Part shown: piece after piece, positions 33,748 through 46,496 of the stretch
How positions within the stretch are numbered: position 1 is the stretch's first letter
Layout of the letters: every line of letters begins with the position of its first letter
Assembly (NCBI GenBank): GCA_031002005.1
Contig: CM061921.1
Location: forward strand, 144,865,283 to 144,929,282
From: Vandiemenella viatica
Taxonomy: Eukaryota; Arthropoda; Insecta; Orthoptera; Morabidae
Length of the DNA stretch: 64,000 nucleotides
Direction: 5' to 3'
Notes under the pieces: model-generated
Databases searched by the model: none
Told to the model about the DNA's origin: nothing
What the model saw: the letters and a program-made list of their open reading frames with translations, nothing else
Made by a program: the position numbers and the translations under genes

Positions 33748-34135
33748 AACGCGAGCCAAATCTTTGAGAAATTCGAGCTCAGTTTTCTTGAGAATGTTTG
33801 AGAGGGTCACCTTATTACTGCTCCACAGTAATAAACTTGACGTCTGTTATACACTTCTACTGCTTGAGAAATATCAATATCCGGTGGTCTCTAGAACATT
33901 AAACAAATAATGAAGATAACAAGCGAATAAACCAACAAAGTTCTGATGGGTAACTCCAATGCAGAAATCGGTAGAGAAATGAAACTAAGAACTATTGTGG
34001 TACTCTGCTCATGAAAGCATCCATAAATACGGAGAATGATTAAGTTACTCCAGCGAGAATTAAGATTAAAATTAATGTCAACCCACTCCTCTGGATTTCC
34101 ATACAAGCAAAAAACCTATAATGCGTCAAAGTGTG
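33748..34135. other. Unassigned sequence
   Basis: No recognisable feature. Confidence 0.35.
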
Positions 34136-34329
34136 TGAATATAACCTGAATTTCTGGGAAAAAAAACTCTACAACTTTTCTTGCCAATATCTTCTACCAA
34201 TTTTCTACCGTATGAGCAGAACTTAACTCTTGAAAACTTTTCAAAATATCGGCTTACCTCAGAGAAAATTCATACATATGACGTAGAATGAAACCTTGAG
34301 ACAAGGCTATAACACTTAAAGCCTGGCGA

Positions 34330-36360
34330 AGCTGGATTACACATAAAACCACAAAACTTTGGCAAGTAATCACTAAAATGCAGAAACAAAGTCAAAAACC
34401 GTTAGATTAGAGAAACGAACATATGACAGAAACAAACTGGCAGAAATTGATAACGATTTCAAGAAAACAATCAAAGGAACATCCATGGAACATTCAAAGA
34501 AATATTGTCGAATTACCATGCACCTAGTCTCTCCTTCACGCGTGTATATGAGACTCTGGAAACAAATAATATGGCGAATTGTAAGTTCCAAGCGAATTAC
34601 TTCGAGGACCTTCGAAATTATGAACATTCGAAAGGAAATCCCCCTTTTGAAAAATCAACTCCAAACTAGATTCAATTCCCCCTGCATTGGAAGAAACAGA
34701 ATGGTTAATCTGTGGACTTCTAACAAAGCCCTGGGGGAAGTTAGTAAAATTACCATGTCGAAAACGAGTTGTAAGAGTCTTGCTCGTTTAAACCACACAA
34801 TTGCTGAAGATATCTCGATCAAGAAAAAAATTTCTGTAGACTGGAAATGAACTCTAATTCACCCACTTCCCAAAAAAGGGGAAAAAACCAACATTGAAAC
34901 TTTCTGAGGGATTTCCTTACCAGTTACTTACAACACCGTATCCAAAACCCTTCTCACGAGACTTGAAACACAAACAGATAATGTTATTGGCGAATATCAG
35001 CAAGGATTTAGAAAAGCCATGTCATGTCTGAAACAAATTCTAAATTTCAAATCCATCTTAGAAATCCATAAAAAAAAAGACGATCACCTCTGAAAACTTA
35101 AAAAAAAGCATATGACGCTACAGACAAACAAATACTTTTAATTTACCAGAAGTATGAAAAGTAGACAGAAAAACAAGATAATTAATCAAAAGACATTATT
35201 GGGTATCACCTCCATGTCTAAACCTTTTGAAATCAGAACAGAAGTTTAACAAGGAGAAGGACTATCAATTATACTGACTCATTATTCAGGACAAAGTTAT
35301 CAAACCCTGGGAAAAGAGGTAAAAGGAATAAACACTAGCACACTATTTAAAAATAAACTTCATCTGCGGTGTTTGACCTTAGCAGAGGATTTAACAATTC
35401 TCTCCTACACCAGGCAAGAGGAAATCTTTTTACTTCCCCCAGGGGAATCATTCCACTCATCGTAGGATTCACGGATGTAGGGAGCTCCGCATTCCCATTA
35501 CAATCTTCGACACTAGGAGGGAGGTGACGGGGTCAGCGCTATACTCCAGCCAATATATATCCCGCGGAGTTCCCTCCACGGTACTCATTGGACAGCGGGC
35601 TAAGTGGGTCATGGAAGCCGTTCTGGATGTTCAGTTTCGAGGGAAAATCTTTTGACTCGGGGATCACGTCATGGTAGTGCGGGCCACAAGCAGACGCTTC
35701 AGCTCCTGAGCTACGCGAACAGGCATTCTACTCCTTTTGAAAAATGAAATTTCAGATAAAAGTGGTCACCAAATTTAATATGATAAAACCCACCATATGG
35801 AAAGATCCTCTCGGTGCCAAGATGGACACTTATAGAAACTTGATATGATAAAATTTCTCAAATAATTAAATTTAGTTCCTTGCAAGAAATTGTTCAACCT
35901 GGAGGACTAATTCGCAAATCAAATACCAAGAGATTATCTAAAATTAGAAAAATTCCATAATATTACCTAGAACAGATACAACAAAAAGTCAATATTCCGA
36001 AATACGAACATAATAATCAATCCAGATGCATCATAGGGGGCATGTAAAGATATCAAAAACCAAAAAATGAAAATTTTAAGGAAAATCTTCGGTCCAATTA
36101 GTACAGGAGAAATTTGGATGAAAAGGAAATCTCGTAATCTAAACCAGCATTCCGAGAAAATTTCAGACACGTTCAAAAAAAAACGAATAAAATTAAACGG
36201 TTACATAATCAGAATGAAAATCGACAGCCTGACCAAGATAATTCGCTAATTCGCCATCTCAGTAAAACTGAAGAACAATTGGCAGCTAGAAATCGAAAGG
36301 GACCTGGGGGAAATACTGACCAGTCAAAAAAAGTTCGTGGACAGCGAAAGCGGGTGTTAG
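34330..36360 (+). mobile_element. RTE-like LINE relic
   Basis: After linker-like helical sequence (34485-34850) the plus strand reads HPLPKKGEKTNIETF, GISLPVTYNTVSKTLLTRLE and IIGEYQQGF-like text (RT fingers), a degraded palm, and then, beyond an inserted SINE, KILRKIFGPISTGEIWMKR, TFKKKRIKLNGYIIRMK and a KNNWQLEIERDL tail. This is the 3' domain order of RTE-type or related LINEs. Many stops are present, so it is an old inactive copy. Confidence 0.7.
35425..35720 (-). repeat. tRNA-derived SINE, family E, inserted in a LINE relic
   Basis: The reverse complement starts GTTCGCGTAGCTCAGGAGC and continues TGAAGCGTCTGCTTGTGG, a tRNA-like A-box region, with a weak B box (TGATCCCCGAGTC). LINE-derived sequence resumes on each side, and the base composition (GC-rich) contrasts with its AT-rich host. 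Confidence 0.6.
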
Positions 36361-36364
36361 TATA

Positions 36365-36695
36365 AACAGTGAAGATTGATTTGTTGACGATGAGCCGTGT
36401 TGATAATGGACATTGCTTCGGATTTGTGAACTATTAGAAATACTGGATAGCAACCTGTTGATGATGCAGCATGCTGATACTGAATTTCGAGTTGGATTGT
36501 GTTCTGGACTAGTGGACGCGGCAGTGACAAATAATTCGTTGAAAACGCGGCTTGATGTTACCGGTCATCCATTTGGTTTACACTGTGGACTAGTAAACGT
36601 GAAAGTGATAAGTTACTCGGAAAAATCATGGCATTCTATTGGCATTCCATTTTCGAAACTGAAACCCTTGGACAATTGGGACAGATAATTACCGC
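36365..36695 (+). other. Open sequence of unknown origin before an RT fragment
   Basis: A 91-residue frame (36413-36688) without recognised motifs. It contains an internal near-repeat: GTTGGATTGTGTTCTGGACTAG and GTTTACACTGTGGACTAG. Confidence 0.3.
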
Positions 36696-37019
36696 ATGAG
36701 AACGAGTTACTTATTCTTGGATTTTCAGAAAGCTTTTGATTCGGTACCACACAACCGACTTTTAGCGAAGATTCGAGCATACGGTATATCGGATCAGATT
36801 TGCGAATGGATACGTGATTTTCTAACTTGTCGATCACAGTATGTCGTTTTTGACGGGGAAGCCTCTTCTAAGCTAGATGTCACTTCTGAAGTTCCTCAAG
36901 GAAGTGTAATAGGACGACTTCTTTTATTAATTTTTTTAAATTATCTAGGTGACAATGTTAAATGCTGGTTGCGATTGTTTGCCGACGATACAGTTAGCTA
37001 TAGGGAAAGCGAAAATTAA
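36696..37019 (+). pseudogene. Reverse transcriptase palm fragment of a CR1/Jockey-like LINE
   Basis: One clean 107-residue frame carries successive RT motifs: YLFLDFQKAFDSVPHNRLLA (motif A Asp), SEVPQGSVIGRLLLLIF and LRLFADDTVSYR (FADD catalytic box). It stops just after the box, and neither finger nor thumb regions follow. It is a fragment, closer to a working RT in motifs than its neighbours. Confidence 0.8.
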
Positions 37020-37229
37020 AAGATTACCGGAAAATGTTGAAGCCAAAGAAATCGTCGAAATACCGTCGTTGGTGGAGTATTAAAGAGAAAACATTCACAA
37101 ATTTAAAATAAGGGGCGCAAACTTAAAAGACATGAAACAACGCCCTGTATATTGCATAACATTATCCTTAAGTAAAAATCAGAGGAAATTTACTATGAGA
37201 AGAAGATTAATTTCATCATAATACATGTA

Positions 37230-40030
37230 AAACCCTATACAGATAAGGAAGGTCCATCACAATGTAAAAGATGTCAACTCATCGGGCCCACGGCCAACTA
37301 CTGCTCTCTTCCTAGCCATTGCACCAAATGCTCAGACCTACATGAGACTAGGAACTGCCTCCTAACGTGGGATACAACAGCAAAATACTACATAAACTGC
37401 AGTAAGAATCATCCTCTCTTTTGGCGTGGGCGCTCCACTCACCAGCAAGCACTTTCAGCTAAAATAAGCAACAAATTCTGACGAGAGAAAGCAACCACAG
37501 AGGACAAATGTTGAGAAATAATTATCCACTTCCACCTCCAGACAGATATAAGCCCTCACTAATAAAAAAATAACCAACATAAAAGGTGCTCCGATGATAT
37601 TAAAAGACAAAGAACATAAATCAAATAAAGTGCAACAAAAATCTCACAATCAGAAAAGAGCCAGGACGATAGTTTGTAAGACATATTCGCATGGAGAAAC
37701 ATATGCAAAAAACTGAGATAATAAAAACAATAATAAGAAGATTTACTTTATGTGAGTAAAACTGGAAGCTATTCTACAGGATGTTTTGGCTCTATTCCAG
37801 TAGTTCCTAAAACCTCTCAGCCTCTAAAACGTGACACAAACATCGTGATATGGAACTGGAATAAAGTGCTTCAAAAGAAGAATGAATTATCTACATTCCA
37901 ACAGCAACACAATCTGGACGTGACATTACTGAATAAAACCCACCTAAAGGCACTTCAAAATATGAAATATGACAACATACAGGACAGATAAGACAGGTGA
38001 AAGTCGGAGGTACAACTGTATTTATTAAACCTCTTTAACTCATTCACCAGTCACAATAAATAGCCTACAAACCACAGAAGCCACGGGAATCCAAACACAA
38101 GCAAAGGACAGAAACACAATCGTTGTAGCCTATCTGAGACCTATTGTATGATAACATCAGTAAAATAATGAACTCAGGATCGAAAGTAATTGCGGGAGCC
38201 GACTTATAGGTGAATCATCCAGCATGGAACTCAAAGACAGAAAAAATCACATAAAATCAACTTTCCCAAATTCCAGAAAAATAAACTTATCCCGGGATAT
38301 AAAACATTAATAAATCTACCGTCAAACCAATATCGTAGACCAAAAGTCTTAGACATTAAAAATATATCCTGCATGATCAAAAGAGTGACGATAAAAGATC
38401 TTTCATCTGATCACAATCCAGTTTTCTTGAAGATTTGCAAATGGATGATTGCAACTTTAGCCACAAAGATCGTTAAACAAACATACTGGGAACAAAAATC
38501 ATCTCCACAACTGAGTGAGACCAAGATATACAGTGCACACACCAGAGCGAATCACTCAAGCAATAGACCTTCTAACGAAAGATATCCTGTGAGCAGAACA
38601 CAAATCCTCAATAAACAATAACCAAAACACTACAGAACACAATTACCTAGCCAGCTGTCTGATCTAAAATGGCCCAAAAACTTCTACCATAAAAAATGGC
38701 TAATTAATCAATACAGACAAGAGATGCAAAAAGGCTACAAGATTGGAAATTTGAAGATTGGAAAATAATATAGAAGCACTTAAATTGCGACACAGAGAAG
38801 CTTGGGGATTCGTGAGAGCACTAAGACAACACCAGCGGCATGGAACAAACTACCAACAACTAAGTCAAGCTGTGGCACTAGCAGAACACTTTTAAGAACG
38901 ATACTCATCACACGATATACAACAAACAAAGGAAGAAAATGAGGAAGGTAAGCAGACAGAGAAACAATAAAAGTATTTATGGAGGAGATAATAAGGAACA
39001 GGACAAGCCAAAATATCATAAAACGGGGTGAATAAAGTGACCAAACTGGATAGAATATCAAAAGAAACATTAAAAACCTACCAAGAAAAGGATTGGTTCC
39101 CCTTACAAGAATTATTAACATCTGTTTAGCGAACGCTTACTTTCCTTAAACAATGGAAGCAGTCAAAAATCATCGCCATTCCAAAACCAGGAAAAAAACA
39201 CCTCACTACCGAAAAACAATCGACTGATTAGGCTTTTTAGTTCCATGGCAAAAGTACTTGAAAGAGTTATTTTAACAAGAGTACAGCACAAATTGACTGA
39301 GGCAAACACAACGAGGAAAGAGTAATATGGATTCCAACCACGAATTTCTGTAACCCTACGACTATTGTACTTAGTGCAAACTATCAGTGAAAGGTTCAAC
39401 TGAGCAAAATCAGTCGCTGCGGTATTCCTGGACAGCAATAACGAATATGACAAGGTGTGGCACTTGAAAAATGGTTTATAAATAAATCATGCGGACCACA
39501 ATAGAAAGGACGTTAATACACCTACCGAGCATCGTGGGTGAGCTGTATGGTTTTTTCCTCACATTCGGGAGGAGAAGGGTTCGAATCCCGTCCGACCAGC
39601 CAGATTTGGGTTTTCCATGGTTTCTCCAAATCTCTGCAGGTGAAGCCGGGATGGATTCTTCAAAAGGCCCTGACCGAATTCTTTGCCGTTCCTTGCATCT
39701 ATTTTCCGCCCTTAATAACCTCGACGTCGAAGAGGCGTAAATCCAGAAGCAAAACAAAGTTAATAAGGCTGATTAACAACTATGTAAACAACAAAACCTT
39801 TTTTGTTGATAGAAAAGGAACGCGTTCTTCTATCCATTACATGAAGACTGGTATTCCACAAAGCTATGTCTTAGCACCTACACTTTTTGATACCCAAATA
39901 AAAGACCTGCCAATAATTAAAAACGTCTAGTTCATACAATTTGGAAATTTCATAACGGTCTACTCCAGTGGACGGCAGCCTCAAAAACCATCGGGAGACT
40001 GTGGCACCAACTTAACGATGTACAAAAATG
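37230..40030 (+). mobile_element. Jockey-clade LINE relic
   Basis: In order: a double zinc-knuckle region near 37265-37440 (CKRCQLIGPTANYC, HCTKCSDLHETRNC, then INCSKNHP), endonuclease text at 37830 (IVIWNWNKVLQKKNELSTFQ), an endonuclease end (DLSSDHNPVFLKI, about 38400), and RT text from 39150 (WKQSKIIAIPKPGKKHL, MAKVLERVILTRVQ, AAVFLDSNNEYDKVWH). After a SINE it continues LIRLINNYVNNKTFFVDRK and TGIPQSYVLAPTLFDTQIKD. CCHC knuckles plus AP endonuclease plus this RT wording fit the Jockey clade. Multiple frameshifts and stops show inactivity. Confidence 0.82.
39523..39744 (+). repeat. tRNA-derived SINE, family A, inserted in a Jockey RT
   Basis: TACCGAGCATCGTGGGTGAG opens the unit. The B box GGTTCGAATCCCGTCC is intact, followed by CCAGATTTGGGTTTTCCATG and a 3' end with CCTCGACGTCGAAGAGGCGT. 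LINE RT motifs continue on both sides, so it split that gene. Confidence 0.88.
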
Positions 40031-40034
40031 CAGC

Positions 40035-40435
40035 AGAACTATAAATTCAGTACTGCAATTTCTACAGATTTATCTGTGGATCTACAGATTTTTATAAAAA
40101 GTTAGGATTTTGTTAAAATATCTACGGATTTTTGCTATTTTTTACTATTTGTTGATTCTTACTTGTATTGGTGTTTTGTTAAACTTTGTGTGTATAGTGT
40201 TAATGCATTACAGAACTGTCAATTGCAACCGCTCGTGTGAACCAACGATTGAAATAAAGCTCACATTTTGTTTGATTTTAGATTTTATAGATCTTAAAAG
40301 ACCGTAATACAGAACTATCGGCGCACTCTTTATGCACGGTGACACGCTCGTTAGCACGGCTTACAAAGCAGTGCCTTCCGAGAAGGATTAACCAATATCC
40401 GAGAGTCAACCTATATAACCTATATAATAATCAAG
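40035..40435. other. Unassigned sequence between LINE relics
   Basis: Contains a short repetition of CTACAGATTT/CTACGGATTT (40065-40130), otherwise nothing. Confidence 0.35.
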
Positions 40436-40439
40436 TGGC

Positions 40440-41400
40440 TACAATCAAAGTAGAGGATCAGGAGAGACATGCATTAGGTAAAACGGGTGTGAGATGAGGT
40501 TGTAGTCTACCCTATTAATATTCATGTTGTATGGACAGGAAGCAATGAAGTAAGTAAAAGAGACAATTGAAAGTGGCATATGTGGTGAAGCAGAAAAAAA
40601 TCAGTGAGCTACGATTTTCAAATGACATTGACCTTTTAGCGGAACAGTCTGAGCATTTTGAGAAGTTACTGAATGGCATGAACAAAATGCTGAAGGTGGA
40701 TTATGGATCAAATTTAAACCAAAGAAATACAAAAGTAATTAAATTTGGCATAAATAATAGGTATAATAGTAGATTAAATATAAAAATAGGATCAGATGCG
40801 ATAGGATAAGAAAATAAATTATGTTACTTAGTATGAAAAATTACAAATGATGGTCGAAGGAAGGAAGAAGGATGTTAAAAGCAGAACAGCTCTATCGAAA
40901 ATAGCCTTCTTGAAAAAGTAAAATCGTATAGTTTCAAATATTCTGTCAGAATTCAGAAAGAACTTTGTAAAACTCTATGTACAGGACACAGCACTTTATA
41001 GTAGCGAAGCATGTATCTTAGGAATACCAGAAATGTGGTACTATAGGAGAATGCTGAAAATTATGAGGACAGATCAAGTGAGAAATGAATGTGTTTTAGA
41101 GATGATGGGTGAGAAGTGAAGGGTATGGAAGAGTCCTACAGAAAGAAGAGACAGGATGGTGGGACAAATTTTAAGAGATGTGGGATTGGTTAATTTGTTA
41201 ATGGAGGGAACAGTCAAAGAAAACAACTGTAGAGGTAGACAAAGATTAGAATATATGAGGCAGATACAACTAAATATCAATGTCGCCTATTGATGATTCA
41301 CCCCATACTCACTTGCAAGTCCCTGGCAGCTAATATACAGTATAAAGAGATATCCATTAGTTACAATAAATTGAAATTACCAGATGAGTTAAAAGAGGTA
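40440..41400 (+). mobile_element. 3' half of an RTE-like LINE
   Basis: The frame 40567-40809 reads ISELRFSNDIDLLAEQSEHF (RT FADDI box mutated to FSNDI), then STGYGSNLN-like and KVIKFGINNRYNS. After stops it continues ITNDGRRKEEG, AFLKK-like, FRKNFVKLYV-like, a GGTNFKRCG-like piece (RHDGL region) and MEGTVKENNCRGRQRLEYMR. This is the RT thumb and C-terminal domain order of RTE-type LINEs. It is inactive. Confidence 0.8.
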
Positions 41401-41604
41401 CACCACCCGAGCAAGTAGATCAATCATAAAAGATACAAATATAACTGAAACATTACTGCATTAAAAACACAGGTAAAACCTTAAGCAATACGCTTGTAGC
41501 GATACTCTGCAGTACGCAACCACACCGGCGATACTTTGCAAACGCCTGTCCTTTACACGCGCCTCCAGATGTAGCCGCTCGACTCAGCCAGGAGTGAGTC
41601 ACCA

Positions 41605-41740
41605 CTTTGGCCCAGCGGTTCAAAGATCGTCTACCACGTAGGCGCCCCCGGATCCAGTCCCGGCACCTACTAACGATTTTTCTCTCACTTATCTAACCCT
41701 TCATGTTTTTGTAGCTTGCCACTGTAGAGGTGTAACCATC
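41605..41740 (+). repeat. Possible tRNA-like SINE head
   Basis: TTTGGCCCAGCGGTTCAAAG resembles an A box and GGATCCAGTCCCGGCAC a B box, 25 bases apart, in GC-richer DNA than the flanks. Confidence 0.4.
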
Positions 41741-41813
41741 CCTTAGTTTTTCGAAAGATACAATCGCCCTCAATTAATGAAGCGGGAAATAAAATTTCTG
41801 CTTTACTTCATAT

Positions 41814-42035
41814 TGTAGCAGAGTGGTCTTGTGGTGCAGAGTTCAAAAGTTCAGGGTCCGGTCCAGGCTTCAAATTCCTGTAAGGCCAGGAATTTTCAAG
41901 AGCTGTGTTTGACCAGATCATTGCGTAGTTAGAATTCCATGTTAAACACTACGACCTGTAGGAAAGGGAATGGCCGCCCTACCACTGACACACTGGGGTA
42001 GTACATTTCCTTCCAAAGAATTCAATTAACCTTAG
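41814..42035 (+). repeat. Possible tRNA-derived SINE
   Basis: GTAGCAGAGTGGTCTTGTGG looks like an A-box region and GGTCCGGTCCAGGCTTC is B-box-like. A 3' part with GACCTGTAGGAAAGGG and a final ATTCAATTAACC follows. No duplication can be defined. Confidence 0.45.
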
Positions 42036-42039
42036 GGTT

Positions 42040-43635
42040 GTGAACAAAGTTATGCATATTGGAGCACGGAATGAGATAAGACCAGTACAATAAAAATTAA
42101 AAGGTGAGATGAGCATGTATCTTAAATTTACTTTTCGAGTTCAGTAAAATTAGATATTAGTTTAAAATTTAAATTAATACATTGGGAAAAACTATTTGTT
42201 AAAACAGAAACCGTATGAGAGTTGAACTGAAAAATTCAGTTATCTAATTACACGCATACTAGTACCAAAATAATAAATGGAAAAGGTCGTATAATTGCTG
42301 TAGAACCAGTAAGTATACCAACTTAACAAGGAGTAGTGAAAAATGGGAAAAACAAGGTAGGAACTAAAATCATAACTCTAAAGTAGATTCATTTTTTTAA
42401 TGTAAACTGATAAATGCAAGTCTATGTATAGGATAACAATTATTTTTCAAGTACAATTAACAGAAAAGAAAAATATTGGCTTATCTCGTTAACACTCATG
42501 AGCGTCTAACAAATTTTTTTCTTTTATGCTGAAATTATATTAGGTTGCAATTATATTAGGTTGCAAAATTCTTAACAAATTTTGGTTTCATTTTCATAGA
42601 ATAAGACCAATATCAAATGCTATTAATGGGATGGTGAAAATATTCGTCAGGTAAATGAGCACAAAATTTATATTTGGTCAGCTGCAGTATTGTTAGCAAA
42701 TTTGTTCATTCAATAAACCGCTGTTTACCGATAAGGAAATAATAATTATATGGTATAAGTGACATTTCAGAAGCTATCAAAGCATCTCACTATGAGGGAT
42801 TAAATCTATAGGTTGGAGAAAGAACTCAAGCTTCAACGAAACTACTTACACAATAAAAAAAGGTATATGCATAAAAAAAATGCACTGACAGCAAAATACA
42901 GATATTTGATTATAACAGCTGCATTTCTTAAAGACAAAGTAACTGCTTTGTTGATACTTTTAAAAAATCTTCTGTGGAGTAAAAGAATTGTAAACTAAAA
43001 ATTACTTTAATTTTTTTATTGAATTTACTCTTATTTCCCTTCAGACACTTAAGACTGGCTAGGTGAGTGGTGAAGATGTTTGTTCCTGAATATCTGATTT
43101 CTTTATTACCAAACTTTGATATTTTTTATCGTCATTGAAGACTAACATGTTTATAGTGTATAAGGTATGATTGAAAAATATAAAATTTTTAGTATCATTG
43201 TCCTTACTTACTTTTTGAAAATTGCTTCCCCATCAAAAGATGATGTACCTCTCGGAAAGACAAAAAAATCATGGACAACTGTGCATCAAGCGTTTCCAAA
43301 AGGATGTTATATATTACCTCTAAGAATAATCACAATGCCAATTTTAAAACACATTACAAACGTTGCTGCAAATTTTGAAAAATATTGTTTAAGAATCTGA
43401 AAGTATGCACTACAAACATAAAATTAATGAATCTGAAAATAAAACTAAGGCAATACAGGACATTATAAAATAGGAAACATGGAAAAGTAATCAAGAAATT
43501 AATGACATTTATATTAAAGAAAATTCGGTAGAATCTAATTTTTCAATTGCTAATACATTCAATTAAAAAATTTTTTGTTGCTGATAAACTGAATGCAAAT
43601 ATCTCAGTGACATATACTATGGATTAGGCCAAAAA
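42040..43635. other. Unassigned AT-rich sequence
   Basis: Short frames at 42813-42998 and 43167-43400 are Lys-rich and unrecognised. A small tandem repeat of AATTATATTAGGTTGC lies at 42531-42565. The last part could be the decayed 5' region of the LINE that follows. Confidence 0.35.
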
Positions 43636-43639
43636 AGGC

Positions 43640-45430
43640 TCCAGAAAAAAAAAATATTTAGCTACTCCAGAAGAGATAAGAAAAGTTATCATGTCTCTTA
43701 AGAGCTAATACGCGAGTGGTAATGGGTATCTTTCCAGAAAGGCTTAGGTGTGCTGCAGTAAATACACTCTACAAAAAGGGGGATAAGTCAGTCGTATTGA
43801 ATTACCACCCTATTTCATTTCAAACAGCCTTCGCCAAAGTTCTTGAGAAAACAATGTACAATAGAGTTTACCAACACCTACAAAATAATAATATTCTAAT
43901 TAACTCACAATTTGTTTTTCAAAAGGGCCATTCAACAGGGCAAGCTTTATTTCCAAACAGGAACAATATTTTAGAAGGAATAAATAATAAATTAATGCCT
44001 ATAGAAATTCTGTGTAACTTGTCTAAGGCGTTTTACTGTTTTCATCATGAATTTCTGATTCAAAAATTAAAGTGTAATGGTATAGATGACATTGTTAAAA
44101 AATGGTTTGGTTCTTATGTTCTGAATAAAAAACTAAAGGTGTCACTGGATCATTGTAATGCTGCGTTATTTGGTCCATTATTTTCCTAGTGGGAATTTAT
44201 CAGATTTGGAGTATCTCAGGATTTTATATTGGGGCCACTACTGTTTTAAATATATAAAAATGTGTTACATCCAAAAACTTTTCCAACTTGTATATGACAC
44301 AAGTATAGGAATCAAAAATACCCCAGATTTATGTACAGGACATATTTCAAATCCTTATCAATAAATGGTGTACAGCTAATGGTTTGTCTTTAAACTTTGA
44401 TAAAACTCAATATGCGCAATTCAGTACATCTTACAGATTATCAGCAGACATAGACATAAAATACTCAGGTCAGTCCATTCAAGAGGTAGAGAGTGTGAAA
44501 TTTCCTGGTTTGCAAATTGATTATAATTTAAATTGGAGGGCACATGTCTCTGACTTAATGAAGAGATTGAGTGCAGCTACATTTGAAATTCGTACAATTT
44601 CAGCTACAGGTGATCTCTGTATGAGTAAACTCATTTATTTTTCTTATTTTCACTTCTTAAGGTCATATGAAATAATATTTTGGACCAATTCTACTCGTAG
44701 AGAGAAAGTGTTCAGAGCCCAAAAGCGAGTAATAAGAATTATATATGGGGTTAGCAGTAGAACTGCATGCAGAGAGCTGTTCAGGAAATTAGGGATATTA
44801 ACGTTGGTGGCCGAGTATTTATACACATTAATGTCCATTGTAGTCACAAGTTATACTTTATTTGAAACAAATAGTAAAATACACAATTATGGCACTAGAA
44901 GTAAAAATGATCTTCACAAGTCGTTGTCATCTTTTCAAAATGAGGTCCAATATTCAAGAATAAATATCTTCAATAAACTCTTGACACATCTTAAATGTCT
45001 AGCAGATGATAAGATTAAATTCAGGAAATATTAAAATAATTTTTAAAAGATAACTCCGTTGAAGAATTTATTTCCAAGGTATCTACAAAATAACTGTCAG
45101 TAGTTTGTGCAAATATAGTTGATGTAATTAATCTAATATGTTTACTGTGACTGTACATTTTCTGGTGTATTTATCTGTTCTGTTATGCAATTGTTTTATC
45201 TGTAAATTGATAACTTTCCACATCCCACAGAGCCACTCTCTCAAATTGTGATCATTTGAAAATGTATGTATTGTATTGTATAACTGCTGGAATCTGTTAC
45301 TTGTGGCTACTTTTACATAGGCAAACCAAGCTTTTTAAGTTCTCTACTTGTCTCTCTTTGAAATTATTTATAATTTAATTTAAAAAAAAGAGAACGAAAT
45401 TTTTTGAAAAATTAATTAATAAAGTTTTAA
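43640..45430 (+). mobile_element. LINE relic, same broad family as the one at 49867
   Basis: The plus strand reads TPEEIRKVIMSLKS, GIFPERLRCAAVNTLYKKGD, LNYHPISFQTAFAKVLEKTM, NLSKAFYCFHHEFLI (palm with the motif A Asp changed to Tyr), then a rearranged FADD region, LQIDYNLNWRAHVS, IIFWTNSTRREKVFRAQKR, and the C-terminal IHNYGTRSKNDLHKSLSSFQ. The long frame 44384-45034 is intact. The C-terminal signature pairs it with the LINE in the nested cluster. Motif loss and frameshifts mean it is dead. Confidence 0.82.
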
Positions 45431-45434
45431 TTAA

Positions 45435-46260
45435 AAGTTCTTCCAGATATATTTTGATAGGCAACCCGTCATAACCATATTCTGCTATTACTAATACACA
45501 TTGAAATTGCATTTCGATTAAACAACAGATGGACGTAGAAACCTTGCCGCCGGATTTAAGACAAACACGACTTCGTCTCGTGTTTCGTAAGTGCAGTGAT
45601 ACTAAGGGAAATTAATATCTAATACAAACATTAAATCCAGCTTGCGGATTAACTATGACGTGATCAAAAATGAGGAAATACATTTTAAGTGAATACGGTA
45701 GATAAAAATAATACGGTAGATAAAAATAATACGAAGTGGGCAGTATTTATGAAGTGTAAATATATTTTGTTGTTTGAAACTAACTAACTTGCGTATGAGT
45801 TTTACTAATATATGCTACGCTGAAAAGAATATAACAATCTGTGTTACCTACTCGTAAAGAACCTAAAATTAACTGAGGTGATATTAAATAATTTTTTCAG
45901 CCTGGCCATTAATTCGCGAGACTTTTTGTGTGTCTGTACAAAAATGTATTCTGATCGGAAAGAAAATGTTAGAATATATACTTTCCATTTAGAGTAAATG
46001 TGTTCACGAAAGTTGTTTCTGAGCTCGAGATGAGTATTTGATTCCAGAAGGTTTATATCATAAATTGGGATGCTTCTTTTGAAGTCAGCCATGTCTCAGC
46101 TACGATCAGTAATTTTTCTTTTTTTGAATAACAAAGTTGTTATTTAATTTCTTATAATTTCTGCTGATCGCTACCGCATTAACTACTAAATAAAAAGCGT
46201 TTTGTGATGGTTGTGTCTACTGGTGGTCGCTATCGCAGTGAGTACCAAGGAAAGAAGCAA
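45435..46260. other. Unassigned sequence
   Basis: A short tandem repeat of ACGGTAGATAAAAATAAT occurs at 45696-45735. The 82-residue minus-strand frame at 45844-46092 has no recognised motif. Confidence 0.35.
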
Positions 46261-46264
46261 TAAG

Positions 46265-46470
46265 TAATTACTAGATGACCCATTGGAAAATTTTGCGAAT
46301 ACGATGAATACTAAGGTTGGTGGTTTGTAATAGAATGAAAAAAGAAACGGCCTCATTTGTATCAATTGTTTATTTGTTTAGTGTAACAGGTATATAACAA
46401 AAGTCGACGTCAGTGAAGCTCTTTATTAATATATCTGTTATATGTGCTGCTGCAATCTATCTGCTTGGCT
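46265..46470 (+). repeat. Dispersed repeat R1, copy 1
   Basis: ATTACTAGATGACCCATTGG, AATTTTGCGAATACGATGAA and TTTATTTGTTTAGTGTAACA recur in order at 63636-63935. The unit may be a LINE 3' end. Confidence 0.65.
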
Positions 46471-46496
46471 ATAAACTGTCTCATACGCGTGACTTT

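Noticed and set aside
41605..41680. tRNA gene
   Set aside because: A- and B-box-like words are present but the arms do not pair into a cloverleaf; a SINE head is the better reading.
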